From Streptomyces klenkii (lineage in GTDB: Bacteria; Actinomycetota; Actinomycetes; Streptomycetales; Streptomycetaceae): a stretch of DNA of 64,000 nt. The notes below the pieces were generated by a model. The model did not search any database. It was not told the origin of the DNA and worked only from the letters and a program-made list of their open reading frames with translations. Location of the stretch: contig NZ_RBAM01000001.1 in NCBI RefSeq assembly GCF_003626645.1, forward strand, positions 310,001 through 374,000, read 5' to 3'. Below, one piece after another: positions 1 to 8,363 of this stretch (its first letter is position 1; each line of letters starts with the position of its first letter). Both the position numbers and the translations under genes were made by a program.

Positions 1-375
1 CGTGATGCCGCCGCCGTCCAGCTTCAGCTGGAGGGCCACCGTGACCTTGCCGGTGACCTGGGGGAGGGGTGTCTCCCCCACCTTGCAGTCGGCCTGGAGC
101 CGCTGGGCGACGAACTGGAGCACCCCGGAGTCGGGGAGGTCCGTGATGTCGTCGGGCTTGATCATCTTGGCCCAGAGGTCCGCGTCCGGCGGGGCGAGGG
201 TGAGGGAGGGAGCGTCCAGGAAGTCCCACGCGAAGGTGTAGGTCGTGCCCTTGATGGGGTCCGGGGTGACGCTGCCCCGGAACGCGTCGCGGTGCTGTTG
301 GTATGCCGTCTGGAGGCCGGAGTTGATGGCGTCGGCGCCCACTCCGACCGCGAGATCGAAATTCGAATCACTCAC
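1..375 (-). CDS. Hypothetical protein, N-terminal part (cut by window start)
   Basis: The frame opens with GTG at 375 (VSDSNFDLAVGVGADAINS) and runs without a stop off the left edge, giving 125 residues. Its opening resembles that of the divergent gene at 822 (MSYDLAVGADVSIVNKAAEE): both start with a short strand followed by an Asn-containing amphipathic helix, then a strand containing TYTFAWDF here and VTVTWDVK there. I therefore take the two as members of one family sharing a promoter region. No signal peptide or catalytic motif is visible. Function unknown; a lipid-binding TULIP-like fold is a guess based on this layout only. Confidence 0.7.
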   Translation of the reverse strand, partial: MSDSNFDLAVGVGADAINSGLQTAYQQHRDAFRGSVTPDPIKGTTYTFAWDFLDAPSLTLAPPDADLWAKMIKPDDITDLPDSGVLQFVAQRLQADCKVGETPLPQVTGKVTVALQLKLDGGGIT

Positions 376-821
376 GCCGCCATCCAAGGGCACCGTTCGG
401 TGACCGCACCACGGCTTCCCGTGCGCTGTCGCAAACCGGTGCACGGGCCGCAGCGATCAAGCCGCTGGTTGCGCAGGCGTGTTGGGGGCGCACAGGCCGG
501 GCGCGTACCGGTTGTCACACCATATGACCAGGGGTGGTGACCTTGTGGATCGTCATGGACGTGACAGAAGTATCGCCGGCCAATGTGACCAACTCGGATG
601 AAACAAAGGCTTGTTACCGGCCCTGCCGGGATTTCGAAGACGTTCGCCTTCGCGTACGCGGGCCGTATTGCCGGATCCGGCGGCACCGGTCGATGATGTG
701 AGGCCGCCGCCGGTGCCGGGACCTCGTCGATGGCCCGGCCCGCGTCGCCACCCTCATCATCACGTTCATCTCCGTCATCACCCTCACCACCTCCATCACC
801 CGGGACAGAGAAAGTAGGAAC
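376..821. other. Divergent intergenic region
   Basis: This 446-base gap lies between two divergent, related genes and must hold both promoters. From about 745 to 800 it has a low-complexity stretch made of repeated catca/ctcac units. A ribosome binding site (aaagtagga) lies just before the ATG at 822. I see no credible small gene, and no clear -10/-35 pair stands out. Confidence 0.5.
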
Positions 822-2111
822 ATGAGTTACGACCTTGCAGTCGGAGCCGACGTCAGCATCGTCAACAAAGCGGCCGAGGAGGTCTACGGCCAGCTGTATC
901 CGCGCTACTTCACCGGCACCCAGCCGTACGACGCCGGAGGCACGTCCGTCACGGTGACCTGGGACGTCAAGACCGCACCCGTCTTCGACCTCACCCCGCC
1001 CGCGCACTCCGAGGAGGAGTTACGCGCGCGCTTCACCGCGGGCGCCGCCGCCGGCCGGTTCACCGAGGACCAGGCGGCGGAGTTCGCGGCCGGCCTGCGC
1101 GAGTCGCTGGACGGAAGCACCTTCCAGGTCGTCCTGCGCCAGGTCCACGTCACCGTCGACACGGGCAGTGGGCCCCTGGTGGAAGGGGACGTGACCGTGA
1201 CGGTCGACGTCCAGGCCACCACGTCCGCGGAAGGCCTGCTCACCCTGAACCCCCTCAAGGCCGTGGCCAGTGACACCAGCCACGTCGAGAAGGTGATCCT
1301 GGACAACGTCGTGCTGCCCGCCCTCCTCGACCAGGCCCGCCAGGTCCTCTCGGGCATCAAGCTGCCCAAGCCGGACATCCCGCTGCTGGACCTGTCGGTG
1401 CCGGTCCCCGTCATCCAGCCGCAGCGGGCCGTGGCCGCCATGAACCTCGTGGAGCACGGCATCCCGAAGCCGCCGTTCCCGGACACCTGGCCGGCGAGCC
1501 CGTTCTTCGCCCTGCTCGGCATGGACACGGTCCGGCGGATCGCCGAGGCGGCCACCGCGTACCTCGAAGGCAAGACCTTTCCCGCCGACGGGTCGAAGAA
1601 CGTGGGGGTCGGCACCGCCTACTTCAAGGCGACGATCGCCGTCCACCACGTGCAGTGCGAGGTCGTCGACGCCGACATCCCGACCGTACGCGTCCACGCC
1701 GCAGTCAACGGCAGCGGAAGCGCCGGCATCGACTGGATCGTGGGCGGATCGTGGGACGTGTACTACGACCTGGCGCTGGAGCCCGACCCCACCGTCACCC
1801 TCACCCTGTCGATGTCCGGGACCACGCTCAAGGCCACGACGGACAGCGTGAGCTCCTTCGACCTCAAGATCTATCCGCACGGCGACATCCTCAGCATCAT
1901 CGCCGGCTGGCTCGCCAACGCCCTCTCCTCCACCCTCGGCGGCCTCGTCGGCGACGCGCTCCGCGGCATCGAGTTCGACCTGGGCAGCCTCCCGGCCATT
2001 CCCATCGACGTGGATCCCGTCCACCTCGACGTGACCCCGACGGACCTGACCCTCGCCCGCTTCGGCGACGCCTTGTCCCTCCAGGGGGACGTCACCATCA
2101 ACAAGCGGTAG
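822..2111 (+). CDS. Hypothetical protein, possible TULIP-like lipid-binding fold
   Basis: A 429-residue protein with no signal peptide, starting at ATG 822 behind the RBS aaagtagga. It is rich in predicted beta strands of alternating pattern (TFQVVLRQVHVTV, DVYYDLALEPDPTVTLTLS) with a few amphipathic helices, a Pro-rich linker near residues 185-200 and a C-terminal helix (IIAGWLANALSSTLGGLVGD) followed by two strands. That strand-rich, elongated layout recalls tubular lipid-binding (TULIP/P47-like) proteins, but I cannot confirm it. The gene is divergent from a paralogue at 1-375. Codon use is normal for the window. Function unknown. Confidence 0.75.
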   Translation: MSYDLAVGADVSIVNKAAEEVYGQLYPRYFTGTQPYDAGGTSVTVTWDVKTAPVFDLTPPAHSEEELRARFTAGAAAGRFTEDQAAEFAAGLRESLDGSTFQVVLRQVHVTVDTGSGPLVEGDVTVTVDVQATTSAEGLLTLNPLKAVASDTSHVEKVILDNVVLPALLDQARQVLSGIKLPKPDIPLLDLSVPVPVIQPQRAVAAMNLVEHGIPKPPFPDTWPASPFFALLGMDTVRRIAEAATAYLEGKTFPADGSKNVGVGTAYFKATIAVHHVQCEVVDADIPTVRVHAAVNGSGSAGIDWIVGGSWDVYYDLALEPDPTVTLTLSMSGTTLKATTDSVSSFDLKIYPHGDILSIIAGWLANALSSTLGGLVGDALRGIEFDLGSLPAIPIDVDPVHLDVTPTDLTLARFGDALSLQGDVTINKR

Positions 2112-2116
2112 CTCAG

Positions 2117-2132
2117 CCGACGCTCGCGTCGG
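2117..2132 (+). terminator. Hairpin after the 822 gene
   Basis: Perfect 7-bp inverted repeat CCGACGC/GCGTCGG with a 2-base loop, six bases after the stop at 2111. There is no T-run, as is usual for Streptomyces terminators. It precedes the next gene by about 60 bases. Confidence 0.45.
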
Positions 2133-2190
2133 TGGGCCGATCGGGAGGGGTGATTGGTGGGTCCAGGGGTACGGCCGTAGGGTCGCGGGT

Positions 2191-2580
2191 ATGTCTTTGC
2201 GTCTTCGTATGCGTCAAGCCCTGCCCGAAGCGATGCGTGCCCGCGACAAGGCCGCGGTGAGTGCCCTGCGGTCCGCACTCGCCGCGCTGGACAATGCCGA
2301 AGCGGTACCCGTGGGCGAAGCCGAGCTCCGCGGCGTGGCTCTTGAGCATGCGCCGGTCGGGGCCGGCGCCACGGAGGCGGCCCGGCGTGAGCTGAGCGAG
2401 GACCATGTGGTCGATGTCGTGCGCGCCGAGGCCGCCGAACGACTGGAGGCCGCGGAGCAGTTGAGCGCGCCCGCCCATGCCGGCCGCTCCGCACAACTCC
2501 GCGCGGAGGCCGCCGTACTGCTGCGTTTTCTCGACGGCCCCGGCACCACCGCGCAGGACTCGGTGCCGCATCGCCCCTGA
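2191..2580 (+). CDS. GatB/YqeY domain-containing protein
   Basis: A 129-residue helical protein opening MSLRLRMRQALPEAMRARDK with the pattern ALRSALAALDNAE that is typical of the YqeY family (related to the tail domain of the GatB amidotransferase subunit). The Streptomyces members of this length are common and of unknown role, possibly tRNA-related. The family resemblance is in the N-terminal helices; the middle segment (HVVDVVRAEAAERLEAAEQL) also fits. It is a single gene convergent with the next one, separated by a strong hairpin. Confidence 0.8.
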   Translation: MSLRLRMRQALPEAMRARDKAAVSALRSALAALDNAEAVPVGEAELRGVALEHAPVGAGATEAARRELSEDHVVDVVRAEAAERLEAAEQLSAPAHAGRSAQLRAEAAVLLRFLDGPGTTAQDSVPHRP

Positions 2581-2589
2581 ACCAAACGC

Positions 2590-2621
2590 CGGTGACCGGC
2601 CGCCGCGGCGGCCGGTCACCG
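2590..2621. terminator. Bidirectional terminator hairpin
   Basis: Perfect 15-bp inverted repeat (CGGTGACCGGCCGCC and its complement) with a 2-base loop, lying exactly between two convergent stop codons (2580 on + and 2633 on -). Suited to stopping transcription from both sides. Confidence 0.75.
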
Positions 2622-2632
2622 AAGCCGTGCGG

Positions 2633-3097
2633 CTAGGACTGCTTCCTCCGCACGATCATCATCTTCTTCGTGTTGCGGCTCTGGAGCATGGCGTCCCGCG
2701 CCTTGCGCTGGACGTATTCCTTCTGCCCCGGCTGAAGGTACTTCTCCGCCAGGCTGTGATCGACCAGAATGCCGGCCATAGTCGACGGGGCCGGACGATT
2801 GTTGATCTGGACCTGGACGTTCTGGAAGTCCGGCGGCGGGGCCTGGCGGTCGAGACGGACGTTCTGGTAGGTCTTCACGTTGCTCTTCGGAGGACCCCAC
2901 AGATCCGCGTAGTCAATCTTGCTGACGATGACCGTGCAGTCGTTAATGATGGTGTTGTTGACCTGAGGGTACGGAGAGATGTCCAGGCCCGGGACGATCT
3001 CCACCTCGAATTGCCTTCCCGCCAGGTCCGTCTCAGCGGCCTCGCTCCCGATCGGCTCCACGGTCTCCGGATCCACCGGCACGCCTTCTTGAGTCAT
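2633..3097 (-). CDS. Hypothetical protein
   Basis: A 154-residue protein starting at ATG 3097 (MTQEGVPVDPETVEPIGSEA). The upstream in-frame extension is Arg/Pro-rich out-of-gene sequence, so this start is preferred. After an acidic N-terminus it has a beta-rich centre (FEVEIVPGLDISPYPQVNNT, TVIVSKIDYADLWGPP) and a basic C-terminal half ending KKMMIVRRKQS, with no membrane segment or signal peptide. I do not recognise the family. It stands alone, convergent with the YqeY-like gene. Confidence 0.65.
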   Translation of the reverse strand: MTQEGVPVDPETVEPIGSEAAETDLAGRQFEVEIVPGLDISPYPQVNNTIINDCTVIVSKIDYADLWGPPKSNVKTYQNVRLDRQAPPPDFQNVQVQINNRPAPSTMAGILVDHSLAEKYLQPGQKEYVQRKARDAMLQSRNTKKMMIVRRKQS

Positions 3098-3276
3098 CCT
3101 GCGTCCTGCCTCCTCGAACGGCCGTCGACACCACGCGGGGCCCCTCGGGTCCCGTCGTCGAAGTGCTGCGCGAGTCAGCCTTTCGTGCCGTCGCCGTCGG
3201 GCGGCAGGGCGCCAACCGGCCATGCCGGTAATCGCGCCATTCGCAGGGGGTCGTTCTCGGGCGGACCGTGCCTTTC

Positions 3277-3900
3277 TCAGGCGGGGAGGGCGTCGACTGT
3301 GGAGACAACCGTGCCGAACAGGTCGGTGATGGTGGTGAGGGCCGCGGCCCGGAGGGCGGCGGCGGGCAGGACGGTGCCGTCGGGCGTCGTGAGGGCGCGA
3401 GTGGCGGTGGCCTCGGCGACGACAGTGGGGCGGTAGCCGAGGTTGAACGCGCCCTGGGCGGTGTAGTTGACACACATGTGGGTCATGAAGCCGCCGATGA
3501 CCAGGTTCTTTCCGCTGCCCGGGGCGGCGCCCAGGCCGGTCAGGGTCTTCTCCAGTTCGGTGAGGTGGAAGGCATTGGGGAACTGCTTGACCACGACCGC
3601 CTCGCCGTCCGCCGGGGCGACCTCGTCGCTGATGGCGCCGATGCGGGCACGGATGTCGTACGGGGTGTTCTCGCCGCCGTCGTTGATGACATGGACGACC
3701 GGTATGCCCGCGGCGCGGGCACGCTCCAGGAGGCGGGCACCGGCCGCGAGGGCCTCCTCGGCGCCTTCCAAGGCCATCACACCAGTGCGGTAGGTGTTCT
3801 GATAGTCGATCAGGAGGAGGACGGAATCGCTCAGCTTGGGCGGCCGGCTGTCCAGGCCGATGACGTCGCGCAGGGTCGTGGAGGGCAGGCTGTTGCTCAT
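3277..3900 (-). CDS. Isochorismatase-family cysteine hydrolase
   Basis: A 207-residue protein with the full catalytic set of the isochorismatase/nicotinamidase fold: Asp32 in VLLLIDYQNTY, Lys105 in VVVKQFPNAF and the nucleophile Cys143 in GGFMTHMCVNYTA. Members hydrolyse isochorismate, nicotinamide, N-carbamoyl compounds or similar; the substrate cannot be told here. It lies 100 bases downstream of a GlxA/AraC regulator on the same strand, with a 13-bp tandem repeat in between. Pairs of a DJ-1-like AraC regulator and a cysteine hydrolase are common, which suggests local control. Confidence 0.9.
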   Translation of the reverse strand: MSNSLPSTTLRDVIGLDSRPPKLSDSVLLLIDYQNTYRTGVMALEGAEEALAAGARLLERARAAGIPVVHVINDGGENTPYDIRARIGAISDEVAPADGEAVVVKQFPNAFHLTELEKTLTGLGAAPGSGKNLVIGGFMTHMCVNYTAQGAFNLGYRPTVVAEATATRALTTPDGTVLPAAALRAAALTTITDLFGTVVSTVDALPA

Positions 3901-3926
3901 CGGGTGCCTTTCATCAGGGCATGATG

Positions 3927-3991
3927 CGTAAAGGAAATACGTAAAGGGACTACGTAAGGGAATTTCGTAACGGAATTTCGTAACGGAGTTA
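3927..3991. repeat. 13-bp tandem repeat, five units
   Basis: Five head-to-tail 13-bp units begin at 3927, 3940, 3953, 3966 and 3979, each starting cgta; the best unit is cgtaacggaattt. A degenerate sixth runs to the stop codon region of the upstream regulator. The units fill most of the space between the regulator gene and the hydrolase start at 3900. This may be an iterated operator for the AraC-type protein, or simple slippage expansion. Confidence 0.8.
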
Positions 3992-4000
3992 CGGGTCGGG

Positions 4001-4993
4001 TCAGCTGTTCCGGGTGCGGAAGCGGCGCCGGTACGCCGCGGGAGTCGTGGCCAGCTGCCGCCTGAACGCCCGGTGCAGGGTCTCCACCGAGCCGAGCCCG
4101 GCCGCGGCCGCGACCTGGTCGAGCGGGCCGTCGGTGGTCTCCAGCAGGCGCCGGGCCACCTCGACCCGGGCGGCTTCGACGTACGCGGCGGGGCTGACGC
4201 CGGTCTCCTGTTTGAAGACGCGGGCGAAGTGCCGCTCGCTCAGGCACATCCGGGCCGCCAGCACCTCCGCGGACAGGTCTCCGTAGAGGTGGTCGGCGAT
4301 CCACAGCCGCAGTTCGTCGATGTCGCGGCGGGCGGAGGCGGGCCGGCTGAGCGGTACGGAAAACTGGCTCTGCCCGCCCTGCCGCTTGAGGTACATCACC
4401 AGCTGCCGGGCCACCGCCAGCGCGACGTCCTCGCCCAGGTCCTCGGCCACCAGGGCGAGCGCGAGGTCCAGACAGGCGCTGATGCCGGCGCCGGTCCACA
4501 GCCGGCCGCGGTCGGTCCGGACGAAGATGGGGTCCGGGTCGACCGTGACGGCCGGGTGCTCGGCGGCGAGCTGGGCGGCGGTCGACCAGTGCGTCGTCGC
4601 CGTCTTCCCGTCCAGCAGCCCGGCCGCCGCCAGCACGTGCGCGCCCACGCACACCGACGCCACCCGCCGGGCGTGCGCGGCGGTGTCCTTCACCCAGGCC
4701 ACGACGTCGGCGTCGATCCGTGCGACGGGGCCGTCGCCGGTCATGTCGACCGCGCCGGGCACCAGGAGGGTGTCCACGTGCCCGCCGACCTCGCCGAAGG
4801 CCAGATCGGCCAGCAGCCGCACACCGGCCGAGGTCCGCACCTCGCCGGCGGCCGGCCCGGCGAGGCGGACCCGGTATCCGGCGCGGCCCGCGGTCTCCCG
4901 GTTGGCCAGCGCGAAGACCTCGGCCGGGCCGGTGACATCGAGGAGGTCGACATCGGGGAAGACCGCGATGACGACACGGTGCGAATGGGGCAT
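4001..4993 (-). CDS. GlxA-family AraC-type transcriptional regulator
   Basis: A 330-residue protein with an N-terminal DJ-1/PfpI-like domain (residues about 5-180, opening RVVIAVFPDVDLLDVTGPAE, nucleophile-elbow Cys115 in VASVCVGAHV) and a C-terminal AraC helix-turn-helix pair (about 220-325, including LSERHFARVFKQETGVSPA). This is the standard GlxA layout: a sensor-like amidotransferase fold linked to a DNA-binding unit. The start is ATG 4993. The downstream gene is an isochorismatase-fold hydrolase in the same direction; upstream is a divergent permease gene. Both are plausible targets. Confidence 0.9.
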   Translation of the reverse strand: MPHSHRVVIAVFPDVDLLDVTGPAEVFALANRETAGRAGYRVRLAGPAAGEVRTSAGVRLLADLAFGEVGGHVDTLLVPGAVDMTGDGPVARIDADVVAWVKDTAAHARRVASVCVGAHVLAAAGLLDGKTATTHWSTAAQLAAEHPAVTVDPDPIFVRTDRGRLWTGAGISACLDLALALVAEDLGEDVALAVARQLVMYLKRQGGQSQFSVPLSRPASARRDIDELRLWIADHLYGDLSAEVLAARMCLSERHFARVFKQETGVSPAAYVEAARVEVARRLLETTDGPLDQVAAAAGLGSVETLHRAFRRQLATTPAAYRRRFRTRNS

Positions 4994-5093
4994 GACCCCA
5001 TCCTCACCGCCGCCACCGATGGCCGCAATGACGGTTATCTGTCACATCCGGACGCTGCCTCCCTCCTGACGTCACCCCCGGCCGTCACATACG

Positions 5094-5105
5094 CCGAGCG
5101 CTCGG
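5094..5105. promoter_or_regulatory. Palindrome in divergent promoter region
   Basis: Perfect 12-bp palindrome CCGAGCGCTCGG midway between the divergent regulator (start 4993) and permease (start 5212). Position and symmetry suit a dimeric repressor site, but in 70% GC DNA such palindromes also arise by chance. Confidence 0.3.
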
Positions 5106-5211
5106 AAACATCGCCTTCACGTTCGAGGCGGCGGCAGGAAATACGGCCTGCCTAGCGTTCCCGGTGGCCGGCTGCGAAGCCGTTGCAGCCACAGCACGCC
5201 CAGGAGACGAC

Positions 5212-6909
5212 ATGAGCAGCACCGAGCGACGACTGCGAGAACCCGCCGGCCGTGAAGAGCGTGCGGAGCGTGAAGAGTCTCCGCAGGCCGGGGCCGACGC
5301 CGCGGCCCGGGAGACCCTGGAGGACTACACCCTCCGTTTCGCCCCGCGCAGTTACCGCCGCTGGACTCCGATGGTCGTGGCGACCACCGCGATGGGCGGG
5401 ATCGCGTACCTGGCGGACTTCTCGATCGGCGCCGGCATCGGCCTCACCCACGGAACCGGGAACGCGCTGGCCGCGATCCTCCTCGCCGCCGTGGTCATCT
5501 TCGTCACCGGCTTCCCGCTCGCCTACTACGGCGCGCGCTACAACATCGACCTGGACCTGATCACCCGCGGCTCCGGGTTCGGCTACTACGGCTCGGTCCT
5601 GACCAGCGTCATCTTCGCCAGCTTCACGTTCATCTTCTTCGCCCTCGAAGGGTCCATCATGGCGCAGGGGCTGAAGCTGGGCCTGGGGCTGCCGCTGTGG
5701 CTGGGCTATCTGGTCTCGACGTTCATGGTGATCCCCCTGGTGGTCTACGGGATGAAGGCGCTGAGCAAGCTTCAGGTGTGGACGACGCCCATCTGGTTGC
5801 TGCTGATGGTGGGTCCGCTGGTCTATCTGGTGGTCACCGACCCGGGCACGGTGGACCACTGGCTGTCCTACGCCGGCACGGACGGGCAGGACGGGCACGG
5901 TGGGCAGAGCGGGCTGAACACGGCCTCCGTGCTGCTGGGCTCCGGCGTCTGCCTGTCGCTGATCGCCCAGATCGGCGAACAGATCGACTACTTGCGCTTC
6001 ATGCCGCCCCGCACGGACGGCAACCGCCGCGCCTGGTGGACGGCCGTCGTGGTAGCCGGTCCGGGCTGGGTCGTGCTGGGCGCGCTGAAGCAGGCGATCG
6101 GGGTCTTCCTCGCCGTCTACGTCATCGCCTCCGTGGGGCCGGCGGCCGCGGCGGAGCCCATTCAGCAGTTCAAGGCGGCCTTCGACGCGATGATGCCGTC
6201 CTGGCTGGTCGTCCCGCTCGCCGTGGCGCTGGTCGTGATCAGCCAGATCAAGATCAACGTGACGAACGCCTACTCCGGCTCGCTGGCCTGGACGAACTCC
6301 TTCACCCGGCTGACCGGGCGCTACCCGGGACGCATGGTGTTCGTCCTGCTCAACCTGGCCTTCGCGCTCACGCTGATGGAGGCCGACATGTTCAGCTTCC
6401 TCAACCGCGTCCTGAGCTTCTACTCCAACTGCGCCATCGCCTGGGTCGTCACCGTCGCCACCGACATCATGGTGAACAAGTACGTGCTGAAACTCTCCCC
6501 GCACGCACCCGAATTCCGGCGCGGCATGCTCTACGCCGTCAACCCCGTGGGCACCGTCGCCTTCGTCGCCGCCTCCGGCCTGTCGATCGCCACGTACTTC
6601 CACGCCCTGGGCGACACGCTCCAGCCGTACTCCCCGGTCGTGGCCGCCCTGATCGCCTTCGTCCTCACCCCGCTGATGGCCGTCCTGACCAAGGGGCGCT
6701 ACTACCTGCGCCGCACCACGGACGGGATCGACGAACCCCTCCTCGACGCGGACGGCAACCCGAGCGCCACGCTCTACGAGTGCCACGTGTGCCGGCAGGA
6801 GTTCGAGCGCCCGGACGTGGCCGCCTGCCGCACCCACGACGCGGTGGTCTGCTCCCTGTGCCTGAGCACCGACCGGATCGGCGATCACGTGCTCCCCGCG
6901 TCCGTGTGA
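5212..6909 (+). CDS. NCS1-type purine/cytosine permease family protein with Cys-rich tail
   Basis: A 565-residue membrane protein. ATG 5212 is chosen because caggagac lies just upstream; the in-frame extension lacks an RBS. About twelve hydrophobic segments run from residue 60 to 490, preceded by ETLEDYTLRFAPRSYRRW, which is the usual N-terminal pattern of NCS1 transporters (cytosine, purine, allantoin). The last 50 residues are unusual: CHVC, then C and H in AACRTHDAV, then CSLC, giving a plausible cytosolic zinc-binding knuckle. The convergent neighbour is an M20 amidohydrolase, which would fit uptake and hydrolysis of an N-acylated or ureide compound; that link is inference. Confidence 0.85.
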   Translation: MSSTERRLREPAGREERAEREESPQAGADAAARETLEDYTLRFAPRSYRRWTPMVVATTAMGGIAYLADFSIGAGIGLTHGTGNALAAILLAAVVIFVTGFPLAYYGARYNIDLDLITRGSGFGYYGSVLTSVIFASFTFIFFALEGSIMAQGLKLGLGLPLWLGYLVSTFMVIPLVVYGMKALSKLQVWTTPIWLLLMVGPLVYLVVTDPGTVDHWLSYAGTDGQDGHGGQSGLNTASVLLGSGVCLSLIAQIGEQIDYLRFMPPRTDGNRRAWWTAVVVAGPGWVVLGALKQAIGVFLAVYVIASVGPAAAAEPIQQFKAAFDAMMPSWLVVPLAVALVVISQIKINVTNAYSGSLAWTNSFTRLTGRYPGRMVFVLLNLAFALTLMEADMFSFLNRVLSFYSNCAIAWVVTVATDIMVNKYVLKLSPHAPEFRRGMLYAVNPVGTVAFVAASGLSIATYFHALGDTLQPYSPVVAALIAFVLTPLMAVLTKGRYYLRRTTDGIDEPLLDADGNPSATLYECHVCRQEFERPDVAACRTHDAVVCSLCLSTDRIGDHVLPASV

Positions 6910-6941
6910 CAGCGGCCGCCGGCGGATCCCCGTACGTGGCG

Positions 6942-8177
6942 TCAGTCCGCCGAGCGGCCGCTCAGCGCGGCGCGCGCCGCCGTGACCATGGCCGTGATCC
7001 CGGTCGGCAGGGCGAGGCGGGGGCTCGGGGCGAAGAGAGGAGAGTGGTTCGGCGGGAGGGCGGCGAGTTTATCGGCGGCGGTGGTGCCCGGGGCGGCCGC
7101 CCACTGGCGGGGGCCGGCCGTGCCGAGCATCCAGTACGCCGTGGGCACGCCGTCCGGCGCGAGGAGCGGGAAGTCCTCGGTGGCCATGGACGGCGGCCAG
7201 CCCGTGACGCGGGCCTCGCCGAAGGCCGACGTGTGGGCCTCCCGGACGGCCGCCGTGAGCCGCGGGTCGGGATGGTTGACGGGAGAGCGGGAGGCGAGGG
7301 AGATCTCCGGCGGCACCGGGCAGCCCGAGGCGTCGCTCTCCGCGCGGACGATCCGGTGCACGGCCGTCACCACCCGGTCCAGGGCGGCGTCGGAGAAACC
7401 GCGGACGGTGAGGCTGATCTCGGCGCGGTCGGGGATGACGTTGCCCCGGGTGCCCGCGTGCAGACGGCCGACGCTCAGGACGACTTGTTCGGCGGGCGCC
7501 GTCTCGGCAGCGACGACGCCTTGCAGACGCAGCACCACCGCCGCTGCGGTCACCACCGGGTCGACGGCCAGGTGAGGCATCGCTGCGTGGCCGCCGCGGC
7601 CGTGGAAGACGACGTCGAGGGAGACGCTGCCCGCGGTCGTGGGGCCCGCGCCGTGGGCGACCATGCCCGCGGGCAGGGGTGCGGCGTGCTGGGCCAGTAC
7701 GGCGTCGGGCCGGCCGAACCGGTCGTGGAGCCCGTCGTCGAGCATGGCCCGCGCGCCGCTCAGCGTCTCCTCCGCGGGCTGCCCGACGACCACCACCGTC
7801 CCCCGCCACAGCCCCCGCTCCCCGGCGAGCACACTTGCCGCGCCCGCGGCCGCCGCGAGGTGGAGATCGTGCCCGCAGGCGTGCATCACCGGCACCGGGG
7901 AGCTCACCCGGCTCGCGTACGGCAGGCCGGTGCGCTCCTGGACGGGCAGGGCGTCGAGTTCGGCGCGCAGCATGACCAGCGGCCCTTCGCCGTTCTCCAG
8001 CAGGCCGACGACACCGTGCCCTCCGACGCCCGTCGTCACCCGGTAGCCGGCCCGGGCCAGCCAGTCCGCGAAACGGGCCGCCGTACGCGCTTCCTCCCCG
8101 GAGAGCTCGGGGTGGGCGTGCAGGTCGACGTAGAGGGTGGTGACGTCCTTGAGGAGGGGGTACGGGAGTACGGACAC
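6942..8177 (-). CDS. M20 family amidohydrolase
   Basis: A 411-residue protein of the M20D aminoacylase/hippurate hydrolase type. Motifs seen: YVDLHAHPELSGEE near residue 20, the metal-binding MHACGHDLHLAAAAGA near 105, a glutamate in VVVGQPAEETLSGA near 140 and the dimerisation-domain GRGGHAAMPH near 200. GTG 8177 is chosen because gaaagg lies 13 bases upstream and homologues start near the LHAHPELSG motif. It removes acyl groups from amino acids or similar amides in the cytosol; the substrate is not predictable. It diverges from the RiPP precursor gene and is probably not part of that cluster. Confidence 0.88.
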   Translation of the reverse strand: MSVLPYPLLKDVTTLYVDLHAHPELSGEEARTAARFADWLARAGYRVTTGVGGHGVVGLLENGEGPLVMLRAELDALPVQERTGLPYASRVSSPVPVMHACGHDLHLAAAAGAASVLAGERGLWRGTVVVVGQPAEETLSGARAMLDDGLHDRFGRPDAVLAQHAAPLPAGMVAHGAGPTTAGSVSLDVVFHGRGGHAAMPHLAVDPVVTAAAVVLRLQGVVAAETAPAEQVVLSVGRLHAGTRGNVIPDRAEISLTVRGFSDAALDRVVTAVHRIVRAESDASGCPVPPEISLASRSPVNHPDPRLTAAVREAHTSAFGEARVTGWPPSMATEDFPLLAPDGVPTAYWMLGTAGPRQWAAAPGTTAADKLAALPPNHSPLFAPSPRLALPTGITAMVTAARAALSGRSAD

Positions 8178-8230
8178 GGGGCCGGTGCGCCTTTCAGGTT
8201 GGTCGGATGAGTCGCGCCAGTGGCGTCGGC

Positions 8231-8282
8231 TGTCACGGCCCACTGACACCTGCTGTAAGCGGCTTGCACAGTGATCTGTCAG
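8231..8282. promoter_or_regulatory. TGTCA-type inverted repeats upstream of the precursor gene
   Basis: Three related half-sites sit within 52 bases: TGTCA (8231-8235), CTGACA (8243-8248) and TGTCAG (8277-8282). The outer pair 8243-8248/8277-8282 encloses an inner inverted repeat CTGTAAGC-G-GCTT-gc-ACAG. They lie 80-130 bases before the precursor ATG and between two divergent genes. Binding by the cluster regulator is inference. Confidence 0.4.
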
Positions 8283-8363
8283 CGGGCCCTGCTGGACTGA
8301 TGGGGCAAGAAACGGACGTACAGCCGGTTTATCGGCCGTACACGACAGCACAAGGAGACGCCC

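Noticed and set aside
2477..3436. A 319-residue plus-strand frame over the unknown 154-residue gene
   Set aside because: It is Arg/Pro-rich antisense sequence running through a terminator hairpin, and lacks an RBS.
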